From positions 62,001 through 126,000 of the forward strand of contig NZ_JAKEUO010000015.1 in the NCBI RefSeq assembly GCF_022397915.1: DNA of 64,000 bases, in the 5' to 3' direction. Source of the stretch: Vibrio sp. Isolate34 (GTDB lineage: Bacteria; Pseudomonadota; Gammaproteobacteria; Enterobacterales; Vibrionaceae). A program made the translations under genes and the position numbers. Positions 37,937 to 49,137 of this stretch are shown in pieces. The notes below the pieces were generated by a model. It did no database searches, was not told where the DNA came from, and saw nothing but the letters and a program-made list of their open reading frames with translations. Position 1 is the stretch's first letter; every line of letters begins with the position of its first letter.

Positions 37937-39166
37937 CTATCCTAACACACTCATAAGATTAAAGATCGGTAAGTACATCGCAACCACAAGCCCGCCAACA
38001 ACCGTCCCCAAAAATACGATGATCAATGGCTCTAGGATCTTGCCCAGATTATCGACGGTGTTGTCGACTTCAAACTCGTAAATCGAGGCCACTTTATTCA
38101 GCATATCGTCAAGGTTGCCTGACTCCTCTCCAATCATCACCATCTGCAACACCATCTCGGGGAAGGCATTGGTATTACGCATTGCAATGTACATCGGCAT
38201 TCCAGCTGCAGTTTCACGGTGAACCTCAATAACCGCCGATTCATAATGCAAATTGCCTGCGGTTTTGGCGGTGGTTTTAAGGCTCATGAGAATCGGAATA
38301 CCAGAACTAAAACTGGTTGATAAGGTGCGGCTGAATTTCGCGATAGAGGCTTTGGCCATCACACCACCAAGCACCGGAAATCGTAACCCTAAGCGACTGG
38401 CTGATAATCGAATCGAGTAAGACCGCTGACACAGTTGATGGATCATTAGCGCTATAAATCCAATGCCCACAGCGGCATAAAAACTGTAAGCCTGCATCCA
38501 ATGAGAAAGATGAAGAACTTGTTGGGTAAACCAAGGAAGATCGGCGCCAAACCCTGAAAACATAGATTCAAATTCGGGAATAACCATGGTCAGCATTAGG
38601 TAAGAGACAGTCAGTGCAACAATGACCACCATCGCAGGGTAAATAAGTGCTTTTATAACCTTAGACTTTAGCTGTTCACTCTTTTCTCGATAAGTTGCTA
38701 AGCGTTCAAATACTTGTGCAAGGTTGCCTGATAGTTCACCTGTGGCGACTAAATCAGTGTAGAGGTCATCAAAGTGGCGGCTTGCGGTTCGCATCGCTTT
38801 TGATATAGGCGTTCCTGCTTCTACACCTTTACTGATATGCGAGAGGATGGACTTCATTTCAGCTTTGCGATGGTTGTCGGAGACTAACTTAATAGCCTGC
38901 ACGATAGGCACACCAGTAGCCAACATAGTCGCAAGTTGTCGAGTTAAAATAGTGATGTCTTTGGGTTTTACACGGTGTGTTAAACGAGTCAGTGTAGAGA
39001 TGCTTTTCTTTTTGATTTTCTTGATTTGAATGTGCTGATCTTTGAGCTTTTCTCGCACCTCTAATTCGGTGAGTGCTAAGGTTTGCCCTGACACTTTCTT
39101 ACCTGAGCTATTAATGCCTTTCCAATGATAGCTTTTTAGTTGGGATTGCTTGGACTTACTGCTCAT
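37937..39166 (-). CDS. pilC: Type IV pilus inner-membrane assembly protein PilC
   Basis: Platform protein that couples the PilB motor to pilin polymerisation. The 409-residue protein shows two T2SF/GspF domains (about 70-195 and 275-397), each with the pattern [18 protein letters not shown] and [18 protein letters not shown], and three strong membrane helices (near 180, 225 and 380). Its neighbours pilB upstream and pilD downstream confirm the role. Confidence 0.96.
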   Translation of the reverse strand: MSSKSKQSQLKSYHWKGINSSGKKVSGQTLALTELEVREKLKDQHIQIKKIKKKSISTLTRLTHRVKPKDITILTRQLATMLATGVPIVQAIKLVSDNHRKAEMKSILSHISKGVEAGTPISKAMRTASRHFDDLYTDLVATGELSGNLAQVFERLATYREKSEQLKSKVIKALIYPAMVVIVALTVSYLMLTMVIPEFESMFSGFGADLPWFTQQVLHLSHWMQAYSFYAAVGIGFIALMIHQLCQRSYSIRLSASRLGLRFPVLGGVMAKASIAKFSRTLSTSFSSGIPILMSLKTTAKTAGNLHYESAVIEVHRETAAGMPMYIAMRNTNAFPEMVLQMVMIGEESGNLDDMLNKVASIYEFEVDNTVDNLGKILEPLIIVFLGTVVGGLVVAMYLPIFNLMSVLG

Positions 39167-39181
39167 TGGTGCTCCATTGAG

Positions 39182-40867
39182 TTAAATGTACAGAACACGT
39201 TGTAGCTCTTGATAGCTGGTGGTACCTTCAAGCAGTTTATCTAGACCAGATTCTTGCAATGTTCGCATGCCTTCTCGGCGAGCGAGATCTTCAATCGCTA
39301 ACGCATTAGGTTTGTTAATTAGGCTGTTTTTAAGTTTGTCGGTAAATGGCATCACTTCATAGATACCAACACGACCGGAGTACCCTTGATTGCACTCATT
39401 ACAGCCTTGAGTGTTGGCTTTGTAGATAGTTTGGTTATTGGGGATAGAGTGACGCAGATAAATATCTGGTGAATCGTCTTCAGCTTTACAGTGGTTACAT
39501 AAGCGTCTCGCAAGACGTTGAGCAATGATCAAGCTCAAAGACGAAGCAAGGTTAAAGGGTTCTATCCCCATGTGAGCGAGTCGCGTTACGGTTTCAGCTG
39601 CAGAGTTGGTGTGGAGTGTAGAAAGCACCAAGTGACCGGTCTGCGATGCTTTGATCGCGATCTCTGCCGTTTCTAGATCTCGGATCTCACCGACCATCAC
39701 CACATCAGGATCTTGTCGTAAAAACGATCTCAATGCTTCCGCGAACCCAAAGCCGATCTTAGGCGTGACCTGTACTTGATTGATACCACACAGGTTAATC
39801 TCTACCGGATCTTCGGCTGTGGAAATATTACGTTCTGTGGTATTCAGTACTCGAAGCCCAGTATAAAGAGACACGGTTTTGCCACTGCCGGTTGGCCCTG
39901 TCATTAAGATCATTCCTTGTGGGCGTTTCAAGGCATTAAGGTAGAGGGCTTTTTGATCTTCACTGTAGCCAAGCTTGTCGATATCGAGATTGGCCGCACT
40001 ACTATCAAGCAGTCGCAGTACTATCTTTTCCCCCCATAAGGTCGGCAGTGTTGATACACGCATATCAATCGCGAGCTCATCATTCAAGCGGAGCTTAATG
40101 CGTCCATCTTGTGGTAAGCGACGTTCGGCAATATCCAGTTTGGCGAGAATCTTCAAACGAGCAGATAAACGGCGACTTAAATGGGAAGCGGGCTGCTGTA
40201 TCTCAACTAATATGCCATCACAACGTAGTCGCACACGGTAGTGTTCTTCGTAAGGTTCAAAGTGGATATCGGAAGCACCTTTCCGTACCGCATCGACCAG
40301 TATCTGGTTGATAAAGCGGCTAACGGGTGAGTCGTCTTGGCTGAGGTCTTCAATTGAAGTCATCTCATCGTCAGAAACTTCAACTAGGTTGGCGAGTTCG
40401 TCTTGGGTGATTTCTTTTCGTTTGGAGCCTTGCCCGGAAATAGAACGGCCATACAATTTTCGTATTGCTCCCTCTAATTCTGCGTAGTTAGCGACAACAA
40501 GCTCTATCTGCAATCCAGTCGCGAACCGGAAATCATCTTCGGCTTGTAAATCGGTCGGGTCGGCGGAAGCAAGTGTGAGCGTCGAGCTCGAGACTGAAAT
40601 AGGGATAGCGTGATACTTGGTGATCAGCTCACGAAGCCCTAATTGGTCGCACAAGACTTCATAGTCAATGTTGGCAAGCTGAACTAACGGCAAACCGAAA
40701 ATGGCTTGAATATTATGTGCGAGACTCTCGCTGGTGAATAAATCAAGAACGAGTAAAGCTTCAGGTGTTGATATACCTGAAGCATGTATGTGTTCCGCAA
40801 CGGCTTGTTCTTGAGTCAGGCTAAGTAAGTCAGCCTGACGAAGAACTGTTGGGAGGTTGGTTAGCAT
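39182..40867 (-). CDS. pilB: Type IV pilus assembly ATPase PilB
   Basis: Cytoplasmic hexameric ATPase that powers pilus extension. The 561-residue protein has the N-terminal MshEN/GspE domain, Walker A GPTGSGKTVSLYTGL (about 320-334), the Asp box ISTAEDPVEINLCGINQVQV, Walker B VVMVGEIRDLETAEIA and the His box LVLSTLHTNSAAETVTRL. A four-cysteine zinc site lies in LCNHCKAEDD and GCNECNQGYSGRVGIYEV (about 455-500). It begins six bases after the pilA stop. Confidence 0.97.
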   Translation of the reverse strand: MLTNLPTVLRQADLLSLTQEQAVAEHIHASGISTPEALLVLDLFTSESLAHNIQAIFGLPLVQLANIDYEVLCDQLGLRELITKYHAIPISVSSSTLTLASADPTDLQAEDDFRFATGLQIELVVANYAELEGAIRKLYGRSISGQGSKRKEITQDELANLVEVSDDEMTSIEDLSQDDSPVSRFINQILVDAVRKGASDIHFEPYEEHYRVRLRCDGILVEIQQPASHLSRRLSARLKILAKLDIAERRLPQDGRIKLRLNDELAIDMRVSTLPTLWGEKIVLRLLDSSAANLDIDKLGYSEDQKALYLNALKRPQGMILMTGPTGSGKTVSLYTGLRVLNTTERNISTAEDPVEINLCGINQVQVTPKIGFGFAEALRSFLRQDPDVVMVGEIRDLETAEIAIKASQTGHLVLSTLHTNSAAETVTRLAHMGIEPFNLASSLSLIIAQRLARRLCNHCKAEDDSPDIYLRHSIPNNQTIYKANTQGCNECNQGYSGRVGIYEVMPFTDKLKNSLINKPNALAIEDLARREGMRTLQESGLDKLLEGTTSYQELQRVLYI

Positions 40868-40873
40868 TGAATA

Positions 40874-41329
40874 TTATAGTTTACAGTTTTTTGGTAATAG
40901 AGCGTCCTCGACACCATCTGTTGCATGACTATCACATTCCCATTCGCCATCCCCTGTGCGACCTAATACGAAAACTTTTTCATGTAGAATGGTGCTAACT
41001 CCAGAGCTTGCAAATGTAAAGACGATAGTGCCAACACCTGCTGATGCGTCAGGCTCAAATGTAATCGCTCCAACTGGTATCTTTGATGGGACACCTAGTT
41101 CAGCGGTTAAGCTATTAGCAGGAAAAGCCCCGTTTTCCGCGGTATAAGCCTCTACATTGGTTTTTATGCCTGTCATTGTGGCTAAGGCTGATGCAACTTC
41201 TGCCTTGGCTACATATTTTTGATATTGAGGAATGGCAATCGCAGAAAGGACTCCAATCACAGCCACTACAATCATCAATTCAATTAAGGTAAAACCTTTC
41301 TGATTTGTTCTTTTGTTCTTGTTATTCAT
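40874..41329 (-). CDS. pilA: Type IV major pilin PilA
   Basis: Structural pilin subunit. The 151-residue prepilin has a short basic leader ending NQKG, cleaved by PilD before Phe13, then FTLIELMIVVAVIGVLSAIA with the conserved glutamate at mature position 5. The globular domain has two cysteines near the end (WECDSHA and KNCKL), expected to form the D-region disulphide loop. Pilins of this locus (chitin-regulated PilA in V. cholerae) are usually the most variable gene of the operon between strains. A CAGTGC-AA-GCACTG inverted repeat lies 28-41 bases upstream of the start. Confidence 0.95.
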   Translation of the reverse strand: MNNKNKRTNQKGFTLIELMIVVAVIGVLSAIAIPQYQKYVAKAEVASALATMTGIKTNVEAYTAENGAFPANSLTAELGVPSKIPVGAITFEPDASAGVGTIVFTFASSGVSTILHEKVFVLGRTGDGEWECDSHATDGVEDALLPKNCKL

Positions 41330-41584
41330 TGTCTAATTCCATTCTTTAGTTTGTTTCAGTGCAAGCACTGGTTGGTAGAGAGAATAGAAGTCGAGGTGGG
41401 GAAGTGGAATGGTGTTCAGGTGTGGTCGCGAGTGGTTTTGTATTTATTAGTGTGGTGTTTCATATAGCGCGCAAATTTATGCGATCAACTTAAATAACTG
41501 CTTGAAATACTGACAATTAAGGTAATAAAAAAGGCACTGTCATTAACAGTGCCTTTAGCGATAACTTATTTATTATTCAGTAAA
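41330..41584. other. pilA-nadC gap
   Basis: 255 bp containing the pilA leader and promoter region and the nadC terminator (41527-41556). The inverted repeat CAGTGC-AA-GCACTG is at 41357-41370. I could not pick a promoter. Confidence 0.4.
41527..41556 (-). terminator. Terminator of nadC (minus strand)
   Basis: AAAGGCACTGT / ACAGTGCCTTT stem around TAATG; T-run on the minus strand. Confidence 0.85.
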
Positions 41585-42556
<972 letters not shown>

Positions 42557-42609
42557 CTATGGGCAAGGTCACATCTTATTGTGCTAGCAGAAAAGAAAGT
42601 GAGACCAAG

Positions 42610-43158
42610 ATGACGATCAGCTCCAACGGATGGTACGACAACGCTCGGCATGTTCCTTCCCCGTATTTTGATGTAAGGCCTAGTGTTGATGATATCTCTC
42701 TGCTGGTGGTTCACAACATTAGTCTGCCACCGGGGCAATTTGGTGGTCCTTATATTGAGCAGTTTTTTACGGGTAAGCTAGACCCCGCTGAGCATCCCTT
42801 TTTTAAGGTGATTCACCAAATGGGCGTATCGGCGCACTGCTTGATTCGTCGTGATGGTGAAGTGGTGCAGTTCGTTTCTTTCCTTGATCGAGCTTGGCAC
42901 GCCGGTCAGTCGAGTTTTGCAGGGCGTGAAAGGTGCAATGATTACTCGATTGGTATTGAACTCGAGGGCAGTGACTTTGTTGCCTATACTGAGCAGCAGT
43001 ATCAAGCGCTGACCCAGTTAACGGAATCACTGGTATCAAGCTTTCCTCAAATCACCAATGAACGCATCACTGGCCATCAATACATTGCACCTCTACGTAA
43101 AACTGACCCAGGTTTGGTTTTCGATTGGCAGAAGTTTAAAGGTAAGCTGAACTTCTAA
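42610..43158 (+). CDS. ampD: 1,6-anhydro-N-acetylmuramyl-L-alanine amidase AmpD
   Basis: Cytoplasmic zinc amidase of peptidoglycan recycling; loss derepresses AmpC-type beta-lactamases where present. The 182-residue product begins MTISSNGWYDNARHVPSPYFD. The zinc ligands and catalytic residues are visible in LVVHNISLPPGQFGG (His near 35), SIGIELEGSD (Glu near 118) and ITGHQYIAPLRKTDPG (His near 155, Asp near 165). The start at 42610 is chosen by homology; an upstream start at 42559 lacks support. ampE, normally next, is absent. Confidence 0.95.
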   Translation: MTISSNGWYDNARHVPSPYFDVRPSVDDISLLVVHNISLPPGQFGGPYIEQFFTGKLDPAEHPFFKVIHQMGVSAHCLIRRDGEVVQFVSFLDRAWHAGQSSFAGRERCNDYSIGIELEGSDFVAYTEQQYQALTQLTESLVSSFPQITNERITGHQYIAPLRKTDPGLVFDWQKFKGKLNF

Positions 43159-43456
43159 GCTTTCATTTTCTTTATGGCTCTGCTGATTACAGAGCCTTAG
43201 ATAGTCAACGCTGAGCATAATTACTTGTGAATTTTTGTTGTTGCGATGTAAAAAAGTGGTTGAAGGAAGGGCATCAATAAATCGAGAGTGTGACGAGCTT
43301 ATCAAACACTCATATATTAAAACTTATGAACAGAATTTCCCTCCCAAATGTGCGCTTGGTTCGATTTTTAACCGAGTTAGGCTAATCTTTCTGAAACAAT
43401 TCATTTTTATCCTGAAACTTTCTAGCACGAAGCCTCCCCAAAAGTATTACCCCTGT

Positions 43457-43473
43457 AAATGGTAAGACCAATT
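43457..43473. promoter_or_regulatory. Second PdhR-like operator (upstream)
   Basis: AAATGGT-AAG-ACCAATT, one mismatch from a perfect 7-3-7 palindrome and the same pattern as the promoter-proximal box. It is centred 137 bp upstream of that box. Confidence 0.6.
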
Positions 43474-43593
43474 TGGTTGCTGTTTTAAATTTCATTTGTT
43501 AAATCACGGTTAATTCAAACTGCATTCTATGATGCAGGTCAATTTTACGCTGGACAGTGGCGTTTTAATTATGTTAATTTCTGCCCAACTTAA

Positions 43594-43610
43594 AATTGGT
43601 ATTACCAATT
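43594..43610. promoter_or_regulatory. PdhR operator
   Basis: AATTGGT-ATT-ACCAATT, a perfect 7-3-7 inverted repeat that matches the known PdhR consensus (ATTGGTnnnACCAAT). It lies 31 bases before the pdhR ATG, where a bound repressor would block transcription. Pyruvate is the expected inducer. Confidence 0.88.
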
Positions 43611-43640
43611 GTCAGCGAAGAAAAAGAAGAACAACAAACT

Positions 43641-44402
43641 ATGGCTTATCAAAGGATTCGTCAGCCAAAACTCTCCGATGTTATCGAACAAGAGTTAGAA
43701 AGGTTGATAGTGGAAGGAACACTGGCGCCAGGGCAGCAGCTGCCGCCTGAGCGTGAACTGGCGAAACAGTTCGATGTGTCTCGTCCTTCAATCCGAGAAG
43801 CGATACAACGTTTAGAAGCAAAACGCTTGCTTACTCGCCGTCAAGGCGGAGGTACGTTTGTTAGTGAAAATATCTGGAAAAGCTTTTCAGATCCTTTGCT
43901 TAATTTGTTGTCCTCCCATTCTGAAACCCAACTAGACTTGTTGGAATCGCGTCATGCGATGGAAGGGATTTCGGCTTACTTTGCGGCATTGCGTGGCACT
44001 GATGAAGACTTTGCTCGAATTCAAGCATGCCAAGATAAAATTCACGGTGCGCAAGATAAGGGTGATATTGAAGCCGAATCTGCAGCGGTGATGGCTTTTC
44101 TTATTGCTTTAACAGAGGCAGCGCACAATGTGGTGTTATTGCACATTGTTCGTAGTTTGGCTCCGTTACTCGAACAAAACGTCTTAGAGAATTTAAAGCT
44201 GTTGCATCGTCGTAAAGACGTTGTGGAGAAAGTGAGTATACATCGAGCTAACATTGTAGATGCGATTGTTTCAGGGCAGCCAGAACAGGCACGTGAAATG
44301 TCACACTCTCATTTAGCTTACATCGAAGAAACATTGCTGGATTTGACGAAGGAAGAGTCGCGCCGCGAACGTTCTCTACGTCGAATTCAACAGGGTAAAT
44401 AG
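43641..44402 (+). CDS. pdhR: Pyruvate dehydrogenase complex repressor PdhR
   Basis: GntR/FadR-type repressor that senses pyruvate and controls the pyruvate dehydrogenase genes. The 253-residue product starts [20 protein letters not shown]. The winged helix-turn-helix (about 10-75) has [22 protein letters not shown] and RRQGGGTFV, typical of GntR regulators. The FCD effector domain (about 90-235) contains [15 protein letters not shown], histidines in [14 protein letters not shown], and [23 protein letters not shown] at 43641 is chosen by homology. The upstream operators suggest autoregulation plus control of aceEF. Confidence 0.95.
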   Translation: MAYQRIRQPKLSDVIEQELERLIVEGTLAPGQQLPPERELAKQFDVSRPSIREAIQRLEAKRLLTRRQGGGTFVSENIWKSFSDPLLNLLSSHSETQLDLLESRHAMEGISAYFAALRGTDEDFARIQACQDKIHGAQDKGDIEAESAAVMAFLIALTEAAHNVVLLHIVRSLAPLLEQNVLENLKLLHRRKDVVEKVSIHRANIVDAIVSGQPEQAREMSHSHLAYIEETLLDLTKEESRRERSLRRIQQGK

Positions 44403-44464
44403 TCGTAATACTTCGACTTTTTACGTGTTTAGTAGAATCCAACTAACAAAAAGGATAGATCGCC

Positions 44465-47143
44465 ATGTCTGACATGAAGCATGACGTTGATGCTCTGGAA
44501 ACTCAAGATTGGTTAGAAGCTCTTGAGTCAGTAGTACGTGAAGAAGGTGTAGAACGTGCACAGTTTTTACTAGAACAAGTTCTAGATAAAGCGCGTTTAG
44601 ATGGTGTTGATATGGCTACAGGCATCAACACAAACTACATCAACACAATTCCAGCAGCGCAAGAGCCAGCTTACCCTGGTGACGTAACTCTTGAGCGTCG
44701 TATTCGTTCGATTATTCGCTGGAACGCAATCATGATCGTATTGCGTGCTTCTAAGAAAGACCTAGACCTTGGTGGTCACATGGCTTCTTACCAGTCAGCA
44801 GCAGCGTTCTACGAAGTATGTTTCAACCACTTCTTCCGTGCTCCAAACGAGACTGACGGTGGCGATCTAGTTTACTACCAAGGTCACATCTCTCCTGGTA
44901 TCTACTCTCGTGCATTTATTGAAGGTCGTCTAACTGAAGAGCAGCTAGATAACTTCCGTCAAGAAGTTGATGGTAAAGGTATCCCTTCTTACCCGCACCC
45001 TAAACTGATGCCTGAGTTCTGGCAGTTCCCTACAGTATCTATGGGTCTAGGTCCGATTTCTGCGATCTACCAAGCTCGTTTCCTTAAATACCTAGAAGGC
45101 CGTGGTCTTAAAGATACTTCTGCTCAACGTGTATACGCTTTCCTAGGCGACGGTGAGATGGATGAGCCAGAATCACGTGGTGCTATCTCTTTCGCTGCGC
45201 GTGAGAAGCTAGACAACCTATGTTTCCTAATCAACTGTAACCTACAGCGTCTAGACGGCCCTGTAATGGGTAACGGTAGCATCATTCAAGAACTTGAAGG
45301 CCTATTCAAAGGTGCAGGTTGGAACGTTGTTAAAGTTATCTGGGGTAGCAACTGGGATTCTCTACTAGCTAAAGACACGACTGGTAAGCTTCTTCAACTA
45401 ATGAACGAAACTATCGATGGTGACTACCAGACATTCAAATCTAAAGATGGCGCATACGTACGTGAGCACTTCTTTGGTAAGTACCCAGAAACAGCTGCAC
45501 TAGTTGCAGACATGACTGACGACCAAATCTTCGAACTGAAGCGTGGTGGTCACGACTCTTCTAAACTGTTCGCTGCATTCAACAATGCAAAAGAAACAGG
45601 TGGCAAGCCAACAGTAATCCTAGCTAAGACAGTTAAAGGTTACGGTATGGGTGAAGCTGCAGAAGGTAAGAACATCGCTCACGGTGTTAAGAAGATGGAC
45701 ATGACTCACGTACAATACCTACGTGACCGTCTAGGCCTACAAGACATCCTTTCTGATGAGAAAGTATCTGAGCTTCCTTACCTAACACTGGAAGAAGGTT
45801 CAGCTGAGTACGAATACCTGCATGCTCGTCGTAAAGCACTACAAGGTTACACTCCTCAGCGTCTGCCAAAATTCACTCAAGAGTTCAAAGTTCCTGAGCT
45901 AGACGCATTCGCACCTCTACTGGGTGAACAGAAGCGTGATATCTCTACAACTATGGCTTATGTACGTACGCTAAACATCCTTCTTAAAGATAAGAACATT
46001 GGTAAGAACATCGTTCCTATCATCTGTGATGAAGCACGTACATTCGGTATGGAAGGTTTATTCCGTCAGGTTGGTATCTACAACCCACACGGTCAAGATT
46101 ACACTCCAGAAGATAAAGGCATCGTTTCTTACTACAAAGAAGCAACGTCTGGTCAAGTTCTTCAAGAAGGTATCAACGAACTAGGTTCTATGGCTTCATG
46201 GGTTGCTGCTGCAACGTCATACAGCACAAACGATCTACCGATGATTCCGTTCTACATCTACTACTCAATGTTCGGTTTCCAACGTATTGGCGACATGGCA
46301 TGGCTAGCAGGTGACCAACAAGCTCGTGGCTTCCTACTGGGTGCTACAGCTGGTCGTACAACGCTAAACGGCGAAGGTCTACAGCACGAAGATGGTCACT
46401 CGCACATCATGGCGAACACAGTACCTAACTGTATCTCTTACGACCCAACGTTTGCTTACGAGCTAGCGGTAATCATGCAAGACGGTATCCGTCGTATGTA
46501 CGGTGAGAACCAAGAGAACGTTTACTACTACTTAACAGTAATGAACGAGAACTACGCAATGCCAGCAATGCCAGAAGGCGCTGAAGAAGGCATCCGTAAA
46601 GGTATTTACAAGCTTGAATCTCACGCTCCTCAAGGTGGACAGGCGCCTAAGGGCAAAGTTCAACTAATGAGCTCTGGTACTATCATGAATGAAGCGCGTA
46701 AAGCTGCAGTAATTCTAAGCGAAGAGTACGGCATCGCATCTGACGTGTTCTCTGTAACGTCGTTCAACGAACTAACTCGTGACGGCCAAGCGGTAGAGCG
46801 TGACAACATGCTTCACCCAGAAGCTGAAGAGAAAGTACCGTACATCACAACTGTACTTGGTAAAGAACCTGCAATCGCAGTGACTGACTACATGAAGAAC
46901 TACGCTGAGCAAGTACGTGCTTACATGCCAAGCGAGTCTTACAAAGTACTTGGTACTGATGGTTTCGGCCGCTCTGACAGCCGTGCAAACCTACGTCGTC
47001 ACTTCGAAGTTAACGCTGGCTACATCGTAGTTGCAGCTCTAACTGAACTGGCTAAACGTGGTGATATCGAGAAATCTGTAGTTGTTGAAGCAATTGCTAA
47101 ATTCGATATCGACACTGAAAAAACAAACCCACAATACGCTTAA
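44465..47143 (+). CDS. aceE: Pyruvate dehydrogenase E1 component
   Basis: Thiamine-diphosphate-dependent decarboxylation of pyruvate and transfer of the acetyl group to the E2 lipoyl arm. The 892-residue homodimer-type E1 has an N-terminal region that binds E2 (MSDMKHDVDALETQDWLEAL). The ThDP motif GDGEMDEPESRGAISFAARE runs to LINCNLQRLDGPV (about 230-270). The middle transketolase-like domain has QEGINELGSMASWVAAATSY, and the active-site region HEDGHSHI is present (about 640). A second ATG three codons in is possible. Codon use is highly biased. Expected control is by PdhR. Confidence 0.98.
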   Translation: MSDMKHDVDALETQDWLEALESVVREEGVERAQFLLEQVLDKARLDGVDMATGINTNYINTIPAAQEPAYPGDVTLERRIRSIIRWNAIMIVLRASKKDLDLGGHMASYQSAAAFYEVCFNHFFRAPNETDGGDLVYYQGHISPGIYSRAFIEGRLTEEQLDNFRQEVDGKGIPSYPHPKLMPEFWQFPTVSMGLGPISAIYQARFLKYLEGRGLKDTSAQRVYAFLGDGEMDEPESRGAISFAAREKLDNLCFLINCNLQRLDGPVMGNGSIIQELEGLFKGAGWNVVKVIWGSNWDSLLAKDTTGKLLQLMNETIDGDYQTFKSKDGAYVREHFFGKYPETAALVADMTDDQIFELKRGGHDSSKLFAAFNNAKETGGKPTVILAKTVKGYGMGEAAEGKNIAHGVKKMDMTHVQYLRDRLGLQDILSDEKVSELPYLTLEEGSAEYEYLHARRKALQGYTPQRLPKFTQEFKVPELDAFAPLLGEQKRDISTTMAYVRTLNILLKDKNIGKNIVPIICDEARTFGMEGLFRQVGIYNPHGQDYTPEDKGIVSYYKEATSGQVLQEGINELGSMASWVAAATSYSTNDLPMIPFYIYYSMFGFQRIGDMAWLAGDQQARGFLLGATAGRTTLNGEGLQHEDGHSHIMANTVPNCISYDPTFAYELAVIMQDGIRRMYGENQENVYYYLTVMNENYAMPAMPEGAEEGIRKGIYKLESHAPQGGQAPKGKVQLMSSGTIMNEARKAAVILSEEYGIASDVFSVTSFNELTRDGQAVERDNMLHPEAEEKVPYITTVLGKEPAIAVTDYMKNYAEQVRAYMPSESYKVLGTDGFGRSDSRANLRRHFEVNAGYIVVAALTELAKRGDIEKSVVVEAIAKFDIDTEKTNPQYA

Positions 47144-47173
47144 TACAGCGCTTAACTAGAAGGTAAATAAGCA

Positions 47174-49096
47174 ATGGCAATCGAAATTAATGTACCTGAC
47201 ATCGGTGCGGATGAGGTTGAAGTTACTGAGATTCTTGTAAGCGTTGGCGACAAGGTTGAAGAAGAACAGTCTCTGATCACTGTTGAAGGCGACAAAGCTT
47301 CTATGGAAGTTCCAGCGTCTCAAGCAGGTATCGTTAAAGAAATCAAAGTAGCTGAAGGCGATTCAGTTTCTACTGGTTCTCTAATCATGATTTTCGAAGC
47401 CGAGGGTGCAGCTGAAGCTGCACCTGCTCCAGCAGCAGAGGCAGCTCCAGTAGCTGCGCCTGCAGCGGCAGCAGCGGCAGAGCTTAAAGAAGTTCACGTT
47501 CCAGATATCGGTGGCGACGAAGTAGAAGTTACTGAGATCATGGTTGCTATCGGTGATTCAGTAGAAGAAGAGCAATCTCTTCTTACTGTTGAAGGCGACA
47601 AGGCTTCAATGGAAGTTCCTGCACCATTCGCTGGTATCGTTAAAGAAATCAAGATCGCTTCTGGTGATTCAGTTTCTACTGGTTCTCTAGTAATGGTATT
47701 CGAAGTAGCTGGTTCAGCTCCTGCAGCAGCACCGGCTCCTTCGGCGGCAGCACCAGTTGCAGCGGCTCCAGCAGCATCAGGTACGCCTGCCGCAGCTGAG
47801 AAAGAAGTAAACGTTCCTGACATCGGCGGTGACGAAGTAGAAGTTACTGAAATCATGGTAGCGGTTGGCGATACAGTAGAAGAAGAGCAATCTCTAATTA
47901 CTGTTGAAGGCGACAAAGCTTCAATGGAAGTTCCTGCACCATTCGCTGGTACAGTAAAAGAAATCAAGATTGCAGCTGGCGACAAAGTGTCAACTGGCTC
48001 TCTAATCATGACTTTCGTTGTGGCCGGCACTCCGGTTGAAGGCGCAGCTCCTGCTCCTGTTGCAGCACCTGCACAAGCAGCAGCTCCAGCGGCGGCACCT
48101 GCTCCTAAAGCAGAAGCACCTGCAGCGGCTCCAGCAGCAGCTGGCGACTTCCAAGAGAACGGCGACTACGCGCACGCTTCTCCAGTTGTTCGTCGTCTTG
48201 CTCGCGAATTTGGCGTTAACCTTTCTAAGGTTAAAGGTACTGGTCGTAAGAGCCGTATCCTTAAAGAAGACGTTCAGTCTTACGTTAAAGATGCACTTAA
48301 GCGTCTAGAGTCTGGTGCTGCGGCATCTGGCAAAGGCGGCGATGGTTCTGCTCTTGGTCTACTACCATGGCCAAAAGTTGACTTCAGCAAGTTCGGCGAA
48401 ACTGAAGTTCAGAAGCTTTCTAAGATCAAGAAGATCTCTGGTGCAAACCTACACCGTAACTGGGTAATGATCCCTCACGTTACACAGTGGGATAACGCAG
48501 ACATCACTGAGCTAGAAGCATTCCGTAAAGAGCAGAACGCAATCGAAGCTAAGAAAGACACTGGCATGAAGATCACTCCTCTTGTGTTCATCATGAAAGC
48601 TGTTGCTAAAGCGTTAGAAGCGTTCCCAGCGTTTAACTCTTCTCTTTCTGAAGATGGCGAAAGCATCATTCTTAAGAAGTACGTAAACGTAGGTATCGCG
48701 GTAGATACTCCAAACGGTCTAGTTGTTCCTGTATTCAAAGACGTGAACAAGAAAGGCATTTACGAGCTATCTGAAGAGCTAATGGCTGTGTCTAAGAAAG
48801 CACGTGCTGGTAAGCTAACAGCGGCAGACATGCAAGGCGGTTGTTTCACAATCTCTAGCCTTGGTGGTATTGGCGGTACTGCATTTACTCCAATCGTAAA
48901 TGCACCAGAAGTAGGTATCCTAGGTGTATCTAAGTCTGAAATTAAGCCAGTTTGGAACGGTAAAGAGTTCCAACCACGTCTACAGCTTCCACTGTCTCTA
49001 TCATACGACCACCGTGTGATCGATGGTGCTGAAGGTGCACGCTTCATTACTTTCCTAAACAGCGCACTATCTGACATTCGTCGTCTAGTACTGTAA
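47174..49096 (+). CDS. aceF: Pyruvate dehydrogenase E2, dihydrolipoyl acetyltransferase (three lipoyl domains)
   Basis: Core of the complex; passes acetyl groups from E1 to coenzyme A. The 640-residue protein has three near-identical lipoyl domains (about 1-75, 105-178, 210-283), each with EGDKASME; the lipoylated lysines are 41, 143 and 248. Ala/Pro linkers join them. The peripheral-subunit-binding domain follows ([20 protein letters not shown], about 335-370), then the acetyltransferase domain with [12 protein letters not shown] (catalytic histidine and aspartate near the end). The DNA of the three lipoyl modules is itself strongly repetitive. Confidence 0.98.
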   Translation: MAIEINVPDIGADEVEVTEILVSVGDKVEEEQSLITVEGDKASMEVPASQAGIVKEIKVAEGDSVSTGSLIMIFEAEGAAEAAPAPAAEAAPVAAPAAAAAAELKEVHVPDIGGDEVEVTEIMVAIGDSVEEEQSLLTVEGDKASMEVPAPFAGIVKEIKIASGDSVSTGSLVMVFEVAGSAPAAAPAPSAAAPVAAAPAASGTPAAAEKEVNVPDIGGDEVEVTEIMVAVGDTVEEEQSLITVEGDKASMEVPAPFAGTVKEIKIAAGDKVSTGSLIMTFVVAGTPVEGAAPAPVAAPAQAAAPAAAPAPKAEAPAAAPAAAGDFQENGDYAHASPVVRRLAREFGVNLSKVKGTGRKSRILKEDVQSYVKDALKRLESGAAASGKGGDGSALGLLPWPKVDFSKFGETEVQKLSKIKKISGANLHRNWVMIPHVTQWDNADITELEAFRKEQNAIEAKKDTGMKITPLVFIMKAVAKALEAFPAFNSSLSEDGESIILKKYVNVGIAVDTPNGLVVPVFKDVNKKGIYELSEELMAVSKKARAGKLTAADMQGGCFTISSLGGIGGTAFTPIVNAPEVGILGVSKSEIKPVWNGKEFQPRLQLPLSLSYDHRVIDGAEGARFITFLNSALSDIRRLVL

Positions 49097-49111
49097 TTGA
49101 GAAAGTAATTA

Positions 49112-49137
49112 TTAAGGTGGCTTTCGGGTCACCTTAA
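49112..49137 (+). terminator. Hairpin after aceF (terminator or attenuator)
   Basis: TTAAGGTG (49112-49119) pairs perfectly with CACCTTAA (49130-49137), loop GCTTTCGGGT, followed by TTCTTTAT. It could partly separate aceEF from lpd, which also serves other complexes. Confidence 0.6.

Larger units (their letters stand above)
43159..43640. other. ampD-pdhR intergenic region
   Basis: 482 bp. It holds a 7-bp hairpin GGCTCTG/CAGAGCC (43176-43196) that may end ampD transcription, about 250 bp without recognisable content, and two PdhR-type operators (43457-43473 and 43594-43610). No ampE or aroP gene is present between these genes, unlike in E. coli. Confidence 0.6.

Noticed and set aside
43235-43465. 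76-codon open frame in the ampD-pdhR gap
   Set aside because: No ribosome binding site, unbiased composition, and it runs into the upstream PdhR-like operator; not enough to call a gene.
47494-48030. 178-codon minus-strand open frame opposite the aceF lipoyl repeats
   Set aside because: Its repetitive Ser/Thr/Ala composition mirrors the repeated lipoyl DNA on the other strand; no ribosome binding site or homology pattern.
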